Below, in pieces: positions 5,014 through 5,324 of a stretch of 5,324 nt of DNA (position 1 is the stretch's first letter; every line of letters begins with the position of its first letter). This DNA comes from Micromonosporaceae bacterium (GTDB lineage: Bacteria > Actinomycetota > Actinomycetes > Mycobacteriales > Micromonosporaceae). The stretch covers positions 1 to 5,324 of the forward strand of contig JAFMQQ010000255.1 of the NCBI GenBank assembly GCA_017354595.1. Reading direction: 5' to 3'. The translations under genes were made by a program, and so were the position numbers. Under the pieces are notes generated by a model that was not told the DNA's origin, searched no databases, and worked only from the letters and a program-made list of their open reading frames with translations.

Positions 5014-5324
5014 ATGGACTCGCCCGTCGCGTACCGCGTCTCCGACCTTGATGCTCTCGAAGCCGAGAGCATCTTCGTCATGCGCGAGGTGGTGGCGGAG
5101 TGCCAGCGGCCGGTGCTGCTCTTCTCCGGGGGCAAGGACTCGATCGTGATGCTGCGGCTCGCGCAGAAGGCGTTCGCGCCCGGCCGCATCCCGTTCCCGG
5201 TGATGCATGTGGACACCGGGCACAACTTTCCCGAGGTCCTCGAGTTCCGCGACCGGCGGGTGGAGCAGCTCGGTGTGCAGCTGATCGTGGCGTCGGTACC
5301 GGAGGCGCTGGAGGCGGGCCTGGT
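5014..5324 (+). CDS. cysD: Sulfate adenylyltransferase subunit 2 CysD (ATP sulfurylase small subunit), 5' part
   Basis: With the GTPase subunit CysN, CysD catalyses ATP + sulfate to adenosine-5'-phosphosulfate (APS), the entry step of sulfate assimilation. Only the first 103 codons are present; the frame is still open at the window edge, and family members are about 300 residues. Visible features are LDALEAESIFVMREV (12-26), the ATP pyrophosphatase P-loop LLFSGGKDSIVMLRLA (35-50; SGGKDS at 38-43), and PFPVMHVDTGHNFPEV (60-75) followed by EFRDRRVEQLG (77-87). The VDTGHNFPE segment separates CysD from the related PAPS/APS reductase CysH. The ATG at 5014 has AAAGGA at 4998-5003, ten bases upstream. 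It lies 24 bp after cysQ and is probably cotranscribed with it; cysN is expected beyond the right edge, though that is unseen. Confidence 0.95.
   Translation, partial: MDSPVAYRVSDLDALEAESIFVMREVVAECQRPVLLFSGGKDSIVMLRLAQKAFAPGRIPFPVMHVDTGHNFPEVLEFRDRRVEQLGVQLIVASVPEALEAGL

Noticed and set aside
1..5324. Mobile element, CRISPR array, toxin-antitoxin, phage-defence or other accessory system
   Set aside because: Every long conserved frame is a housekeeping or sulfur-assimilation gene, composition is even throughout, and no integrase, transposase, spacer array or terminal inverted repeats are visible.

Overview
The window is high-GC DNA with GTG starts, strongly GC-ending codons and AGG/GAGG ribosome sites, and its protein sequences are clearly actinobacterial. 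GlmU, Prs, L25, Pth and CysQ all resemble, from memory, their mycobacterial counterparts. A non-mycobacterial actinomycete, possibly of the Micromonosporaceae, is my best inference; no marker in the window proves the family.

All six genes are on the + strand. (1) glmU (137-1648), the bifunctional enzyme making UDP-N-acetylglucosamine, ends in a Pro/Glu-rich tail encoded by four 18-bp tandem repeats. (2) prs (1695-2696), ribose-phosphate pyrophosphokinase, follows after 46 bp. (3) A 216-bp gap holds a terminator-like GC hairpin, a TAGGCT -10-like box and a second long inverted repeat. (4) rplY/ctc (2913-3566), ribosomal protein L25 of the long CTC type, and (5) pth (3600-4187), peptidyl-tRNA hydrolase, form a tight pair. 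(6) cysQ (4207-4989), a 3'-phosphoadenosine-5'-phosphate (PAP) phosphatase of the inositol-monophosphatase fold, begins 19 bp after pth and looks leaderless. (7) The first 103 codons of cysD (from 5014), the small subunit of ATP sulfurylase, run off the right edge.

Functionally there are two blocks. The glmU-prs-rplY-pth block is the classic actinobacterial housekeeping string: cell-wall precursor, PRPP supply and translation. It resembles M. tuberculosis glmU-prsA-lpqT-rplY-pth, with nothing coding where lpqT lies there. The cysQ-cysD block starts sulfate assimilation: CysD (with CysN, presumably downstream) makes APS, and CysQ removes the PAP formed later in the pathway.

I found no mobile element, CRISPR array, RNA gene or recognisable new system. 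The points worth a second look are regulatory: the structured prs-rplY gap, the probable leaderless cysQ promoter, a 6-bp-arm palindrome over the cysQ-cysD junction, and the repeat-encoded GlmU tail.
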